Shown here piece after piece: positions 47,460 to 63,615 of a stretch of DNA of 64,000 bases (within the stretch, counting starts at the first letter, position 1; the number at the start of each line of letters is the position of its first letter). The position numbers were made by a program, and so were the translations under genes. The stretch is from NCBI GenBank assembly GCA_029339195.1, contig JAPTJF010000121.1:1-64000 (forward strand). The letters run 5' to 3'. Origin of the DNA: Micractinium sp. NFX-FRZ (taxonomy: Eukaryota > Chlorophyta > Trebouxiophyceae > Chlorellales > Chlorellaceae). Under the pieces are notes generated by a model that saw nothing but the letters and a program-made list of their open reading frames with translations, had not been told where the DNA came from and did no database searches.

Positions 47460-50400
47460 TCAGGCCATTGCCGCCACCTGCTCGTCAATGAGCTTCAGGG
47501 TGTCCTGCCAACCGGCACTCCATGAAGCGGTACCGTTGCCAGCTTGGCGTCCCAGGCAGCTGCAAGAGGAAGGAGCAGGCCACACTATGTCATTAGAAAG
47601 CTGCCGAAAACAGGTCAGGCAGCACCAGGCAAGACCAGCAACTGCTGCTGCAGCGGCGTCAGCCCCTGGTGTGGTAGCAGCAGAAGCAGCAGGGAGGCAG
47701 ACGGCAGGCCAGGCACAGCAGGGCAAGTCAAGGCAAGTCAAGGCAAGGCGGGGCAAGGCAAGGCAGCACCTGAGGAAAGCGTCGTAGTTCTGCCACAGTG
47801 CAAACTGGGCATAGAGGGGGGCCACCTCGTCCGGGCGCTTCTGCGGCAGGCAGCAGGCAGGCAGGGGAAGCAGGCAGGCAGACAAGTGTACAAGAGCTTA
47901 GTCGGGGTGCGTCTGCGGCAGGCAGCGGGCAGGCAGCAGTGTCGGAGCTTGGCAGGCAGGACTGCATGTGCCCCCCCTGTGCCAGCCTTCTGCCAGCTGC
48001 CTGCAGCACACAGGCACCTTGCCACACGCAGGCACCCCGCTTGCCTCTGTGTAGGGTATGCTTGGCTGGGCGGTGTAGGGCTGCCCGGATGCAAACACAG
48101 TGTAACCGCCATAGTCTGGGTAGGTTGGCGCTGCAGGGAGGCAGGTAGGTATGCAAGGGGCTTGCCTGTGTGTAGGGTCTGGTGGGCTGTGCTGTGTAGG
48201 GCTCCCCCTCCACAAACACAGTGTTGCCGTCATAGTCTGGGTAGGTGGGCGCTGGAGGGAGACGGGCAGGCACGGGGGAGAGGGAGGGCAGGGGGCATGC
48301 AAAAGCTTGTGTCACGCTGGGGGCACCGGGCAGCAGCACCCCGCTTCTCCCTCGCTCCCCACCCACTCAACCTCCCAGTTGGCACACCCAGCCCAGGCTG
48401 GGTGCCTCCTTGCCTTCTGAGCCAGCACACCCACCTGCTAACATCCAGAACAGGCTGCCGCCGACGTTCTGGCCAGCCGCTCGTGCGGACAGCAGCTCAT
48501 CAAACACCATCTGGCCAAGCAGAGCAGTGGGCGAAAAGGAGGCAGGGAAGTGTTGAGGGTCGGAAGTGGGCCAGCTGCTGTCAGCGTGGCAATGCGTGGC
48601 AGTGCCAGGGCGCCAGGCTGGCGGCCCTCTCTGCCTCCCTGCCCGGCCGAGACCCATGCTTGCACCCCAATTAACCCTACCTTGTAGAAAGCGTTGCGCC
48701 CCGCCACCGGCCGCACTTTTCCAAACTCCTCCACAACCAGCGGCTTGCCAAACTGCAGCAGCAGCAGCAGGAAGTGTGGGGGCGCAGGCGCCAGGCAGGC
48801 ATCATTTAGGAAGGGAGGGTCTCCGAGGGTCTCCTTGGTTGGTTGAGGGTTGAGTGAGTCACATGGGGAGGGGGGCTGGCAGAACACAAGGCAGCAAAGG
48901 TATGCAACTGGCAACCCGCCAACGCTCGGCGGCAAGTCACACGTCAGCACAAACAGCAGGCATCTTGGATCCCATGGCGGTGTGGGAGACAGCAGGCGGC
49001 ATGACACTCATTGCGCTTTGGAAGGCAGCAGGCAGCGGGGCGGCGCGCCTTGGAGGCTGCCAGCAGCTGGGCCCGAAGCAGGTCGCGGTTCCCTTCGATC
49101 TTGCACTCGTCGCTGCACACCCAGGCGGTGTCCGGCCTGCAGGAGGGGGCGGCCAGATGGCAGGCCGGTAGCCTGTCCTCAGCAGCAGCAGCAGCAGCAA
49201 CAGCGCATGCTCTTCCAAGGCAAATATTCACCCACTACGTTCAGCAGCGCCCCTGAATGCATCCTCCCTCCGACCATTTCACCTGCCCCAACCACCCACT
49301 CCCCACGCCACACTACCAAAAGGCGCTCGCTCAGCACAGGCGCAGAGCGGCACAGTCAATGGCAGGGCACGGCATGGTTGTGCAGTCACCCAGGCGGCTG
49401 GCTCAGAGACACACAGGGCACACCGCTGGGCAGCGGGGCTCAGCACAGGTGCACGGTGGCAAAGTCCATGGCAGGGGCGACGTGGTTCTGCAGCCGCCAA
49501 GGCGCCTACTCAGACACAAGCACGCCCCCCAGCGGGCGCTCACCACAGGTGGACGGTGGCAAAGTCAATGGAGGGCGTGGCGTGGTTGCGCACAAAGTCG
49601 GTGCCCTCGCACACCGCTGTGTACGGCATGTAGGCGCCAACGTAGGTGGAGGCTTGCTCGGACGCTGCAGGCGGGGGAGTGTGGCGGTATGTGGAAGCGG
49701 CCTGTGGAAGAGGCCCTAGGGCTGGGTGGGTAGTCACAGGGGGGAGTGGGGGAGGCACAGCACACCGGGATCAGGTGCAGACGTGGCTTCAACTCGCACT
49801 GCTATGCTGCATGCTTGTGTGCTGCAGCTCTGTGGATCAGCCCAGTTCTGCATATCAGCCAACAGCAGCAGCAGCTGGCCAACGAAAGCGGGCGGGCGTG
49901 TACAGACCCCCAGGCACGCCGGGGGGCGGCACCAGCAGCGGCGGGCGGCGGAGCTGACGCGAGGGCGGGTTGAAGCGCAGCAGGTCGGGGGTGGAGGCTC
50001 CAAAGAAGCCCTGGAGGCCGGTGGTGAGAAGCTGGCGGGGTGCCAGCTGCTTGACGTATGCCGACACATCCTCCAGCCATGCCTGCAGCGGCAGGCAAGC
50101 AGCCAATCAGTGAGAGTTCACGAGTCGTATGAGGCTGCGTGGGGACAGCTTGCAAGACTGTGAAACTTGGTGGGTCACTATGTATTCAAAGGCACTTTGG
50201 GTGGACACCCAAACTGGCAGCCCAGTAGATACCCGTCGGACAAGCAGTGCAGGCAGCTCAGCAAGGCAGGGAGGCCAGGGGGCACCTGGCAGGCGTGCCA
50301 GCCAGCGCACCGCCAGCTCAGCCCCCGGCGCACCTGGAACACATCCCCGCTGGCGTCCCCCTTGTTCTGCGGTTCGTTTACCAAATCATACCTGCGGAGC

Positions 50401-52331
50401 GGTGCAGAGCAAACCAGAGGAGGGGGATTGACTGTTACAATCATCTGTCGGCGCCTGGAGTGGCAGGTGCCTACGCAGCGGGGGGGGGGGGGCAGCTGGG
50501 GCCAGCGCAGCAGGGGCCAGCGCCACAGCTTGGCGCGCGGCAGATGGACCAGGCAGCCACTCCAGCCACCACTGAGCGCCCAGTGACGCACCCCAGGAGG
50601 CACGGCGGCCAGATTTGCAGCACGTGTGAAGCCCCCTTTCCTCACACCCAACTTCGACCCCAATCCCAACCCTAAACACAAACACGCATGTTGCAGGATT
50701 CTCCTTCAGTAAAGGCATCCCGTGGGATGGGCAGCCCCTTCACCGCTTAAACAACCAACCCCACCCCCGCCCCTGCACAAAACCACCACCAACCGACGCA
50801 CCCCAGGATGCATGGCTCCTCCGAGTACAGGCGCCCCGTGACGGTGTTGCGGCGCCCCAGGATGGCGGCCACGTACTGCTTGTACAGCGCTCGGGGGCCG
50901 GGCAGGGTGTAGAAGTCGCTCTGCTTGCTGCCGCCTGCAGCAGGGCAGGGCAGGGCAGGGCAGGGAATGGGAGAAAGGCAGCCTCTGACATTCGGCTGGG
51001 AGGTGCGAGGGCTGCTGCCGTTTGCAGCCCAAACTAGCAGCCCCCAAAGGCGCGGTACGCCCAGCAGCAGCGCATGCCCTCGGACTGCAATGCGCAGCAG
51101 CCTCTGACCAACAAAGCAGACCGGAACAGTCAGACCAGAGGCGGGCCAGAGGCGGCACAATGGTAGGCCAGCCCACCTCCCCACTTCGTGTACAGCCACA
51201 TGCTGCCCAGGTTGCCTCCGGTGGGCCAGTTGTCGCTCAGTGTGAGCAGGAGGCGGATTCCGTAGCGGCAGGCCAGGCTGCAGGGGGGTGCGGGGGGCAC
51301 AGCATGGGCCAGCAGGAGCGGTGGTGAACACCGCCAGGCTGTCACATGAACAACTGTGGACCTGGTTCTGGTCACTGCTGCTGCTGCCGCTGCTGCTGCT
51401 GCTGTGTCTGCTGCTGCTGCTGCCAACCCTCCTTTCCTCCTCGTGCCCCCTTGCCCTCCTCCCCTCCTCCTCCCCCTGTCTACGCCCCCCCCTGACCTGA
51501 CGGTGTAGTCAAGCCCCTCCCGCAGGATTGTCTCATTCAGCTGGCCAGGGGCGGGCTGAATGGCGTTCCACATGTCGGGCCCATCCGCATCTGCAGTGAG
51601 GGAGGGGAGGAAGGAAAGGGAGGGGCAGGAGAGGGGAGTGGTGTGGGGGAATGCAAGCGCAGGCAGGCTGCGGGCGCGAGCCAGCGGCGCCTTGCCGGCT
51701 GCCTATCCCATCTGCGCCCCGGTGGGAGCCCAGTCCACTTTTCAACTTTTCAAGTTGAGGCGAGTCAATCCCAGTCGGGTCAAAGCAGGTCACGGCAAGC
51801 TGCCAGAGGTATCCAGGCTCCCAGGCAGGAAGGGCTCACAGGCGGCAGTGCGGATGACGTTGAGCCCCATGGCCGCCGCTGCGGCAAAGCTCTGCTCCGT
51901 GTCGGCGCGCACGCCTGCGGGGCCGAGGGTGGCAGCGTGGTAATGGGTTTCCAAGCCAGGCAAGCATGGGAGGGGATGGCCGTCTCGCAGCCAGTGCAAA
52001 GCAGGGCAGGCAGGGCAGGGCAGGGCAGGGAAGCAAAACAGTCGGCAGCGGCGGCAGCGGCAGTGGCATGAAGGGTACCTTTGACATCAGCGGCGCGTTG
52101 GGCCAGGTAGTAGATGTTGGTGCCCGTCATGAACCACTCCCTGCCGTCCAGCCAGAACCGCCCGCCCCGCACGGTGACAAAGCTCTCAGGCCCCTCTGCC
52201 GCCGGAGCGCCGCCAGCCGAGCTTGCTGGCTGCTGAGGGGCGGGAGCGCTGGCATTAGGTGAGCTGGCTTGCCCTCGGCAGACGCCCGTGGCGGCGGACA
52301 GAGTGAGCAGGACGACCAGGAGGTGCAGCAT
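47460..52331 (-). CDS. Secreted glycoside hydrolase family 5, endo-beta-mannanase type
   Basis: Fourteen exons: 52331-52079, 51914-51804, 51590-51497, 51277-51177, 50934-50802, 50391-50334, 50082-49959, 49664-49544, 49136-49049, 48752-48681, 48510-48435, one of 48251-48166 or 48130-48045, 47840-47770, 47559-47460 (495 aa; phases chain). Signal peptide MLHLLVVLLTLSAATG is followed by a Ser/Pro/Ala linker. GH5_7-like landmarks are FWLDGREWFMTGTNIYYLA, GLNVIRTAA, LTLSDNW, the acid/base YDLVNEPQ, LLTTGLQGFFGAS, FATVHLW, the nucleophile PLVVEEFGK and LFWMLA. Family GH5_7 cuts internal beta-1,4-mannan links; substrate here is inferred, other GH5 activities are possible. Exon 12 exists in two diverged copies. 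Introns 2, 9 and the one after exon 12 start with GC. Confidence 0.87.
48045..48130 (-). other. Alternative exon 12b of the GH5 gene
   Basis: An 86-nt exon with acceptor before 48130 and GC donor after 48045. It encodes PTYPDYGGYTVFASGQPYTA and a PSIPYTE end. It enters in phase 1 and leaves in phase 0, exactly as exon 12a, so the two cannot both be retained without a frameshift. Confidence 0.75.
48166..48251 (-). other. Alternative exon 12a of the GH5 gene
   Basis: An 86-nt exon, first of the tandem pair in transcript order. It encodes PTYPDYDGNTVFVEGEPYTA and a PTRPYTQ end, with a GC donor after 48166. It is clearly homologous to exon 12b along its whole length, including the splice sites; only 35 bases separate them. 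Confidence 0.78.
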
Positions 52332-53288
52332 GGCGGGGAGGGGAAACCTGGAAGGGGTTTGAGAGGCCAGGGGAAGGCCGGTGGTCAAGGCTGCTTCAGG
52401 CGCCACTGTGCCTGGCACAGCAGAGCTGCCTGCAGTGAGAAGTGAGGGGCGACACGGCACTTTGCTGGAAGGCTGGCTGGCTGGAAGGATGAGGGAGGAT
52501 TGCGCACCGCTGCCGCGCAGGCGGCTGCCGGCCGCGGGATGAGTGGGCAGGGCAGCGCCGCGCCGCCGCCGCCGCCTACCAACGCCCTCCAAGGGTGCTC
52601 ACCTGTGCTCAGAGGGTTATGCTCGTCAACTGCCACGGTCCAAGGCAGGCAGGGGCGTACAAAGCAGCAGCCCAGGGCTGGACGCGGGGAGGTGCTGCGT
52701 GGTGGCACGTGCCTCGAGCCAAGCAGGTGCCCTCTGGGGGTGCAGGCTCAAGCAGGCGCCCTGCTGGGAGTGCAGGCTGAGCAACGAGGTGTTGAGGAGG
52801 ACTAAAGATGCGGTGCACCAAAGCTGATCACCAGGATCTTGTAGCCGCCAGCATGCCCTAGCAGCCAGCAGGCCAGCACGCGCAGCGGTGCAACAAGAGC
52901 ACTGACCAAGGCCCCTTCTTTACACCAATTCCATCGCCAAAGGTCAACTGTGGCACTTTCATGGTGCCACGACCTGCCAGCAGGTAGGTGAGGGCTTGCA
53001 TCGAGCGGCACAGTACTGCACCGCCCATGCAGACCCACCACCGCCCACGGCTGCTGTATACTGTTGAACTTCTGGCTGGTAGGCAACATGGCATAAGTCG
53101 TGTTGAAGTCATGGTATGGCATCACACATTATAAAACTGCTCTGCACGCCTTGATGCATGGGAGAACGGCTAGGACGCAGCGCCAGCTAAGCAGGGGGCG
53201 GCCAACACGGCGGCAGTGTTGAATTTATGTAAGGCACAGGTGCGACTCCAGTTGAACTCTTAGTTCTTGCTCTGCTCTTTGCGCAGTG
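52332..53288. promoter_or_regulatory. Divergent promoter region between GH5 and ankyrin genes
   Basis: 957 bases between two start codons on opposite strands. Positions 52715-52775 hold two imperfect 30-bp repeats (GCAGGYGCCCTS...GTGCAGGCT). No exon is supported. Confidence 0.5.
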
Positions 53289-55039
53289 ATGAATTTGGCT
53301 TCGACTCGATCTGCAGGCCAAAGCGTGTCAAGCGGGCGCCAGCTTCCCGCGCTCAGCCTTCGCTCGCGCTCTCCAGCGCCAGCCGCGCCTGTGTGTAGAC
53401 CAGAGCAGAAGGGTGAGAGCTGTGCCGGCCAGCAAGAGCGTAGGCCTGGGCGGGTAGCCCGGGGGCTTGCCCCGCCGCCGGGGCGGGGGCCTGCGGGAGG
53501 CATGCCGCCCTCGCCTTAGCAGTGCTTCCTTCATCCCACGTGCTCCCGACGTGCTTGCTGCCCTTTGATTTCGTGCAGGTGCAGCATCTAGACGCAACAG
53601 ACGTGGCAGCAGCAGCAGCAGCAGAAGCAGTGGCACGGCACGGCACAGCGCCCCGCACGGGGCCACCACCACCCAGCCGGCTGGCCTGAGGCACGGCGCC
53701 GCCGCCTCGCAGGCTGGTCCCGCCGACCCAAATGAGCGCGACAGCTTCGGCCAGACACCCCTGATACGTGCTGCACCGGAGGGCGATACCGCCGCCATCC
53801 GGCAGCTCCTGGGGCAGGGCGCAGACGTGAATGCGCAGGACAGGTGGGGCACAACGGCGATGATGCTGGCGGCAGCCAAGGGCCACGCCGCCGCCGTCAG
53901 GCTGCTGCTGCGGCGCGGCGCAGAGGTGGATGCGCGGGACTGCTACGGCCGCACGGCGCTGACGGCAGTCTCGCTGTGGGGAGCGTACACTCTGATGGAC
54001 AACTTGGCGATACTGGCGTTCCCCAGTGCGTACTCTGCCCAAGGCGCCTACGAGTCTGCGGAAGCGCTGGTGGCGGCCGGGGCGGACGTCGACGCGGCAG
54101 ACGAGTGAGTGCACGCGTGTGGGGCGGGTGCGATTGTGTTGAGATGCGCACACGAGGGCAGTGCGCTAGCGGGAATCTAGGCCCAGCTGGTGGGGTGAGC
54201 GAGGTGTTTTCGCAGCTCATGAGAGGGGTGTGGCTGCGCTGCTGCCAGGGGTGGAGAGTGGCTGCAGCGGGCAACTCTGGGCGGGCAGTGTCATGTGGGC
54301 TGATGCTGATCTGCTGCTGCCAGCTGGCAGGCTGCCAACCGGCCTGCGGCCCACTGCTGCCTGCTGCCCACTTGCTGCCAGATGACCTGCACACACGCCT
54401 CTTTCCACGCGCAGCATGGGCTTCACGCCACTGGCACGGCTCGCCCAAACCAGCATAGATGAGCATGCAGCGGCCACAGCGCGCCTGCTCCTGGCTGCTG
54501 GCGCCGACGGCGGCCCCCCGCTGGAGACAGCGCTGCATTATGAAAACTTGGCAGCGCTGGAAGTGCTCATCTCGGCAGGCGTGGATGCCTCTGGCCTGCT
54601 AGCAGAGAAGCTGGAGTTTACACGGCGGCGTCGGTTGGCGGCCGATGAGGCGCTGCTGCTGCTGCGGGCGGGCGCCAGCATGGAGCAGCTGCCCCTCCAG
54701 CTGAAGCAGTTTGCTTTCGAGCTGGCCATGCGAGATCGTGCTGAGCGGTGGGTGGGTGGGAATGTGCGTGGGCGCGTGCCGGGTGGTGGCGGTGGCGGCG
54801 GTGGCGGCGGCGGCGGCGGGGCGGGCGCGTTGTCAGTATGGGTTTTACAGAGAGAGAGACTAGTCTGGGGCTAGTCCTGAGGGCCAGTATTAGATGCAGC
54901 CCTGCCACGCTGGTATGAGCTCGGCCAGGAGCACATGAAGCAGGGCTGCACAGTACACACACACACACACACACTCTTGCACCTCCTGACCCACCTGCCC
55001 GCCTGCTGCAGGCTTGAGGGCACCCAGTCGGATTTGTGA
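53289..55039 (+). CDS. Ankyrin-repeat protein with likely plastid transit peptide
   Basis: Four exons: 53289-53412, 53579-54104, 54415-54747, 55012-55039 (336 aa; phases chain). The first 60 or so residues (MNLASTRSAGQSVSSGRQLP onward) are rich in Ser, Arg and Ala with almost no acidic residues, as in chloroplast transit peptides. Ankyrin repeats follow: FGQTPLIRAAPEGDTAAIRQ, WGTTAMMLAAAKGHAAAVRL, YGRTALTAVSLWGAYT (with an insertion), SAEALVAAGADVDAADD and MGFTPLARLAQTSIDEHAAA. The remaining part has helical pairs with weak ankyrin character (ALEVLISAGVDASGLLAEKL). Ankyrin stacks mediate protein-protein contact; the partner is unknown. The last exon is only 28 nt and lies after a GC- and CA-repeat-rich intron. 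Confidence 0.8.
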
Positions 55040-55970
55040 GGAGCGCAAGGGCAGGCCTGGCGGGAGGACCTGGCCACTGATGGCAGCCTCCAGTTCTACT
55101 CCTACTTCCGAGTTGCCGCGTTGCATTGCACACTGCTTTGTTGGCCTGACTGCTGGGGCCCCGCAGCAGGCTGGCTGGGCCCGCCAACGGCTTCCCCCAA
55201 TGAGCCGGCGACAACCCGACAACCCATCCAGCACTTGATCACGTTCCTATCATTTCATCAGAATTGTCACCCGCTACCTTGCTGCCCTACCCTCATCCCC
55301 CTTCTTTTCCCTATCAAAGCGGCTTGCCCACAGTCTGGCTTTTCTCGCTCGATCTCGCTCTTGTGTATATGTGTTTGGATTTGTGTCACCGCCACTTTCC
55401 TGCCATGCCCCCTTTTCTTTTGAAACGGGAATTGCGGTTGGCCCCTGTACCTGATTGCAACACACTGCAACGCAAAACGACGGAAACATGAAAAGGAGCA
55501 GCAAATGTTGGGTCCCCCAGCTGCCGTGCCTGCCCGTCTCCCTGTTGGGCAGAGCTGCTTACATCCCGTCCTGCTGCGCTTTGTGCTCGCATTGCAGTGT
55601 TTCATTCATGCTTCCATGTTTGATGAATTCATTGTAAAGGGCAGATTGTGCTGAAATGACGTGTAACACAGGCTCAGTCGGTCGCGCCCCGGGGGCGGTC
55701 ACCCCAGCTCAAGCCAGGGCATGATGCCCGGCGCGGTAGCCCGACGTGGCAGTGGGAGGAGGTGCGTGCCTGCATGCCGTCCGCCTGCCCGCCCGCTTTG
55801 CAGCTTTCAGGGCATCCAAGCTGTCGCAGCCAAGGAAGTTTCACCAGCTGGCGCCGCCAGCTGGTGCTGCCAGGTGGCGCCGCCAGCTGCTCAGGTAGTT
55901 CGGGGACGTGCGCCGCCCCGTGGTGATCCAGACCCGGCACTGGGTCCTTGACCCTTTTCATTCCTCTGTG
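55040..55970 (+). other. Intergenic region with a palindromic GGCGCCGCCAGCTG cluster
   Basis: 931 bases between the ankyrin gene and the next plus-strand gene. Around 55843-55893 CAGCTGGCGCCGCCAGCTG and near-copies recur, able to fold into hairpins. An open frame in phase with the next gene extends back to 55908 without an ATG, so the downstream start could have an upstream exon. No other gene is supported. Confidence 0.4.
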
Positions 55971-57616
55971 ATGTTGCGCAAGGGCTCAAAGCGAGCCGGC
56001 CCTTTTGGGGGCGCGGCGCTGCTTCTCGGCATGAGATTGGCGCTTCTGGGCCAGCCTGCTCTCGCGCAATTCCTACCCCGGCCGCCGCTGGGCCATCAGC
56101 CGCAGGCTCTCCCCCCGTCCACCGCCGCCGTGCGCCCCGGCCCGAGCGTCGACACCACGGCGGCCGCCGCTGCCACGGACCCGCTCATCCGCCTCCTTGT
56201 GGGCAGTCAAAGCAAGATTAGAGCCACGACCACAACTGGGACCATGGTCCAAAGCGCCAGCACAGTCGACAACAGCTTGCATGTGCTGCTGGTGAGATGC
56301 TCGGGCTTGAGCTGCAGCTGCCGGAGAGTGCTTGCGTTGCCACGCTGCATGCGGGGGGGCGCAAGGGACATCAGCCTTGCAGCACGCCCTGCTTGCGCCT
56401 GATCTCGTCCACCGCAACTTGCAGGAAAAATCCAGGGACGCCTCGGTTGCAGAGGCCCTGCGAGTGCTGAGCCCAGCGGCCTGGCGCAGGGCGCCCCAAG
56501 CCCCAATCGCGCGCACAGCGTTCCAGCCCAATCACGCCACGTCGCACCCCAGCTCTAGCCAGCCCGAACATCCACCTCATCAGGGAGCAAACCCTGGCGG
56601 AGGGCCGCAGCCGCAGAGGCGCACGCCCAGCGCCACACGCGACGGAGGCAGCGACAGCTGCTTCCACCTGCTGGCAGCACTGGGCGAGCTGGGCCGGCAG
56701 GCGTGGCTCAGCACCGGGCCCAAGCGCGAGCAGCTGGTGGGTGCTGGCAGGGTGGCGGCGGAGCAGCTGGCGTCGGCCTGCGATGCCGGCTACCCAGCTC
56801 GCTTTTACCAGGTGAGCTGCCTGTGAGCGTTGGGTGCACCCCAAGCGGGGCTGTCGGGCGGTGTGACTGACGTGCCCGTCCTCAGGACCCCCCAAACGGG
56901 TGGGCTGGGGTGGCGAGAATGAGCGGCTTGCTGCATCTTGTCAGCTCAACTGGCATTCGACACTGGGGAAAGTTGGGGTTGACGGGCGGTGGGTGTTCCT
57001 CGGATGAGAATGTGCAGGGGCGGCTGACGATGCGAGCGCCCATGTCCCTGCTGCGCACGCTGTGCTCCGGGCCCTACAGCTGCCCGCACCCTTCCGCCTG
57101 CCGCCCACCTGCCGCCTCACCCCGGGTGGTGCCCTCCCACACCTGCTGTCCCAACCGCCCCATCCCCACCTCCCTGCTCAGGCTTACTGCACTGGCCAGC
57201 AACCCACGTACGCTGGATCACCCATGTGCGCCAAGGCTGCCGCCGCTGCACACGCCAGCCGGCGTGGCCTGCTGTGGTCTTGGAACCCCGTGGACTGGGC
57301 CACAGGTGCAGCGGACGCCATCTCTTCCGCGGCCTCTGATGGGTACGGTTTCGTGAAGGAGCACGTGGTGGCCACGGTGGTCACGGTCGTAGCGGTAGCT
57401 GGAGTCGTGATAGGGTACACTCTGTGGACGAGGCAACGCCCGGTCGAGGCGGGGCTGGTCGCGCAGGAGGTCCAGAAGGATGTGATCAAACTGATTGTGG
57501 ACTCTGCTAAAGAGACCGCTGCGAGGGCCGCCGCCGGGGTGAACACCCCGGTGGAGCTGGCCGCCCCCGGCGACTTCATGGCCATTTTCTACCCCGGGGG
57601 CGCCGGCGCCGGCTAG
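55971..57616 (+). CDS. Unknown protein with signal peptide-like start and one membrane span
   Basis: Three exons: 55971-56291, 56425-56811, 57182-57616 (380 aa; phases chain, all phase 0). The N-terminus has a positively charged start and the hydrophobic stretch ALLLGMRLALLGQPALAQ, a possible signal or plastid targeting segment. The middle is Pro/Gln/Ser-rich and probably disordered, with a short helical segment FHLLAALGELGRQAWLSTGP. Near residue 310 lies a strong membrane helix, HVVATVVTVVAVAGVVIGYT, followed by WTRQRP and a charged helix EVQKDVIKLIVDSAKETAAR. Two Cys (YCTGQQ and MCAK) precede the span. I recognise no family; a small organellar or ER membrane protein is a guess. The start codon is the first ATG of the open frame. 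Confidence 0.62.
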
Positions 57617-59015
57617 CACCCCTCTGCCTCAGCTGGGGCAGCTGCAGGCGTGCTTCCCCCCCTGTCGGCCCAACTCCCCAGCCCACCATGTCACGCAACC
57701 CCCACACCACCTCCTCATGCCAGCCAGCCATGCCCAGCCGGCTCCTCCAGTTGCCATGCTCCCCTATTATAGTTGCCATGCTCCCCTATTTTAGTTGCCA
57801 TGCTCTCCTATTATAGTTGCCATGCTCTCCTATTATAGTTGCCATGCTCTTTTATTGCTGCCCACACCGGAGCTGGCAGTGGCCCTGGGGTTGTCTGTCC
57901 CCACAGGCTTCACTCCGCGTCGCTGTGCCCCAGCACCTGGCGGCACCCGGCGCCTTGCTCCGCCCTTCTGCCGCCAGCCCCTACACATGGTGCAGCTTGC
58001 TCCCAGGAGTCCTGGTACATTCCCATTCCTTGCCACTTGCAAACACGACCCCTCACCCTTTGCTTCAGAACTGCCTCAAGGCAGATCCCAACCACACTGC
58101 TGCTGCACCGTTCGTGCACGGAGCTTACATGCCCCACCATCCATCAACCACTGCACAGTTCAGACTGCCGACGCTGAGCACACCCCAAGCCTGCAGCAGC
58201 ACCCATCGGTCCTCCCGGCTCGGCCCAGGGGCACACCTGTGTGCGCCCCACCTCTGTCACGCATGCACCCCTCCCCATCCATCTGCATGCCCTCTCGTGT
58301 CAACCTCGAACCGTGCCAGATGTGAGCACCACCTGTAAATACTAATATTGCAGCAAAATGGAGGGAAGCAGCGCTGGGGGCGGCACAGTGCGCTAGGGTG
58401 CGAGCCTGCTTGGGTTGCAGCCTTAGCGTGCATGTCAGCATTTCCCAACCTGTGCCACGCCAGGCGCCCTCCCACCTCTCCCCCTGCTTTCTCTATCGCA
58501 CTATCTGTGCGTGAGGAAGTTGTTTACAGGGGGAAAAGGGCTGGAAGCAAGTCCACGGAATCAGGGCTGGCCGCTGCAGGTCAGCTGCAGGCCGGCAGGC
58601 AGAGCAGGCAGAGCAGTTCTGGTGCGAGACAGCTGCAAGGGCAAGCGAGCACACGTGCAGGCGGGGGCGTTCGTTCAAAACAACAAAAGCAGCGAGCGGG
58701 CAGGGGCATGGCATGCATGCGGGTGGGCAGGCGAGGTGGTGGATGGGATTCAATGGGGGGGATGAATGGTGCGGGGAGAGGGTCCGAAAAACGAAATGCC
58801 GATTGAGCCGTAGCCGTCATCAAAGAGAGAAAGGCAGGGGGGCACTGATTGGTACAAAAGCGAGGCGTCTGGGCTATCAGACGCGAGGCACGCGGGGGGC
58901 GGGGCGGCCGGCGCCTCAGGCGCCTGCGGGCCGCCCACTCCACTACTGCTGGAGTGAAGGCCCGCTTGCTGTGGCGTAGTGCATGTGCGCTCCACTCACT
59001 CGCTCACCCAGTCAC
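57617..59015. other. Convergent 3' region with minisatellite
   Basis: 1.4 kb between the membrane-protein stop and the aminotransferase stop on the other strand. It contains the 22-bp repeat at 57751-57858. Open frames in it share no known motif and look incidental. No gene is supported. Confidence 0.45.
57751..57858. repeat. 22-bp minisatellite, about five copies
   Basis: Units start at 57751, 57773, 57795, 57817 and 57839; the consensus is TTGCCATGCTCYCCTATTAT plus AG. The last copy is partial. It lies in the 3' flank of the membrane-protein gene. Confidence 0.92.
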
Positions 59016-63615
<4,600 letters not shown>

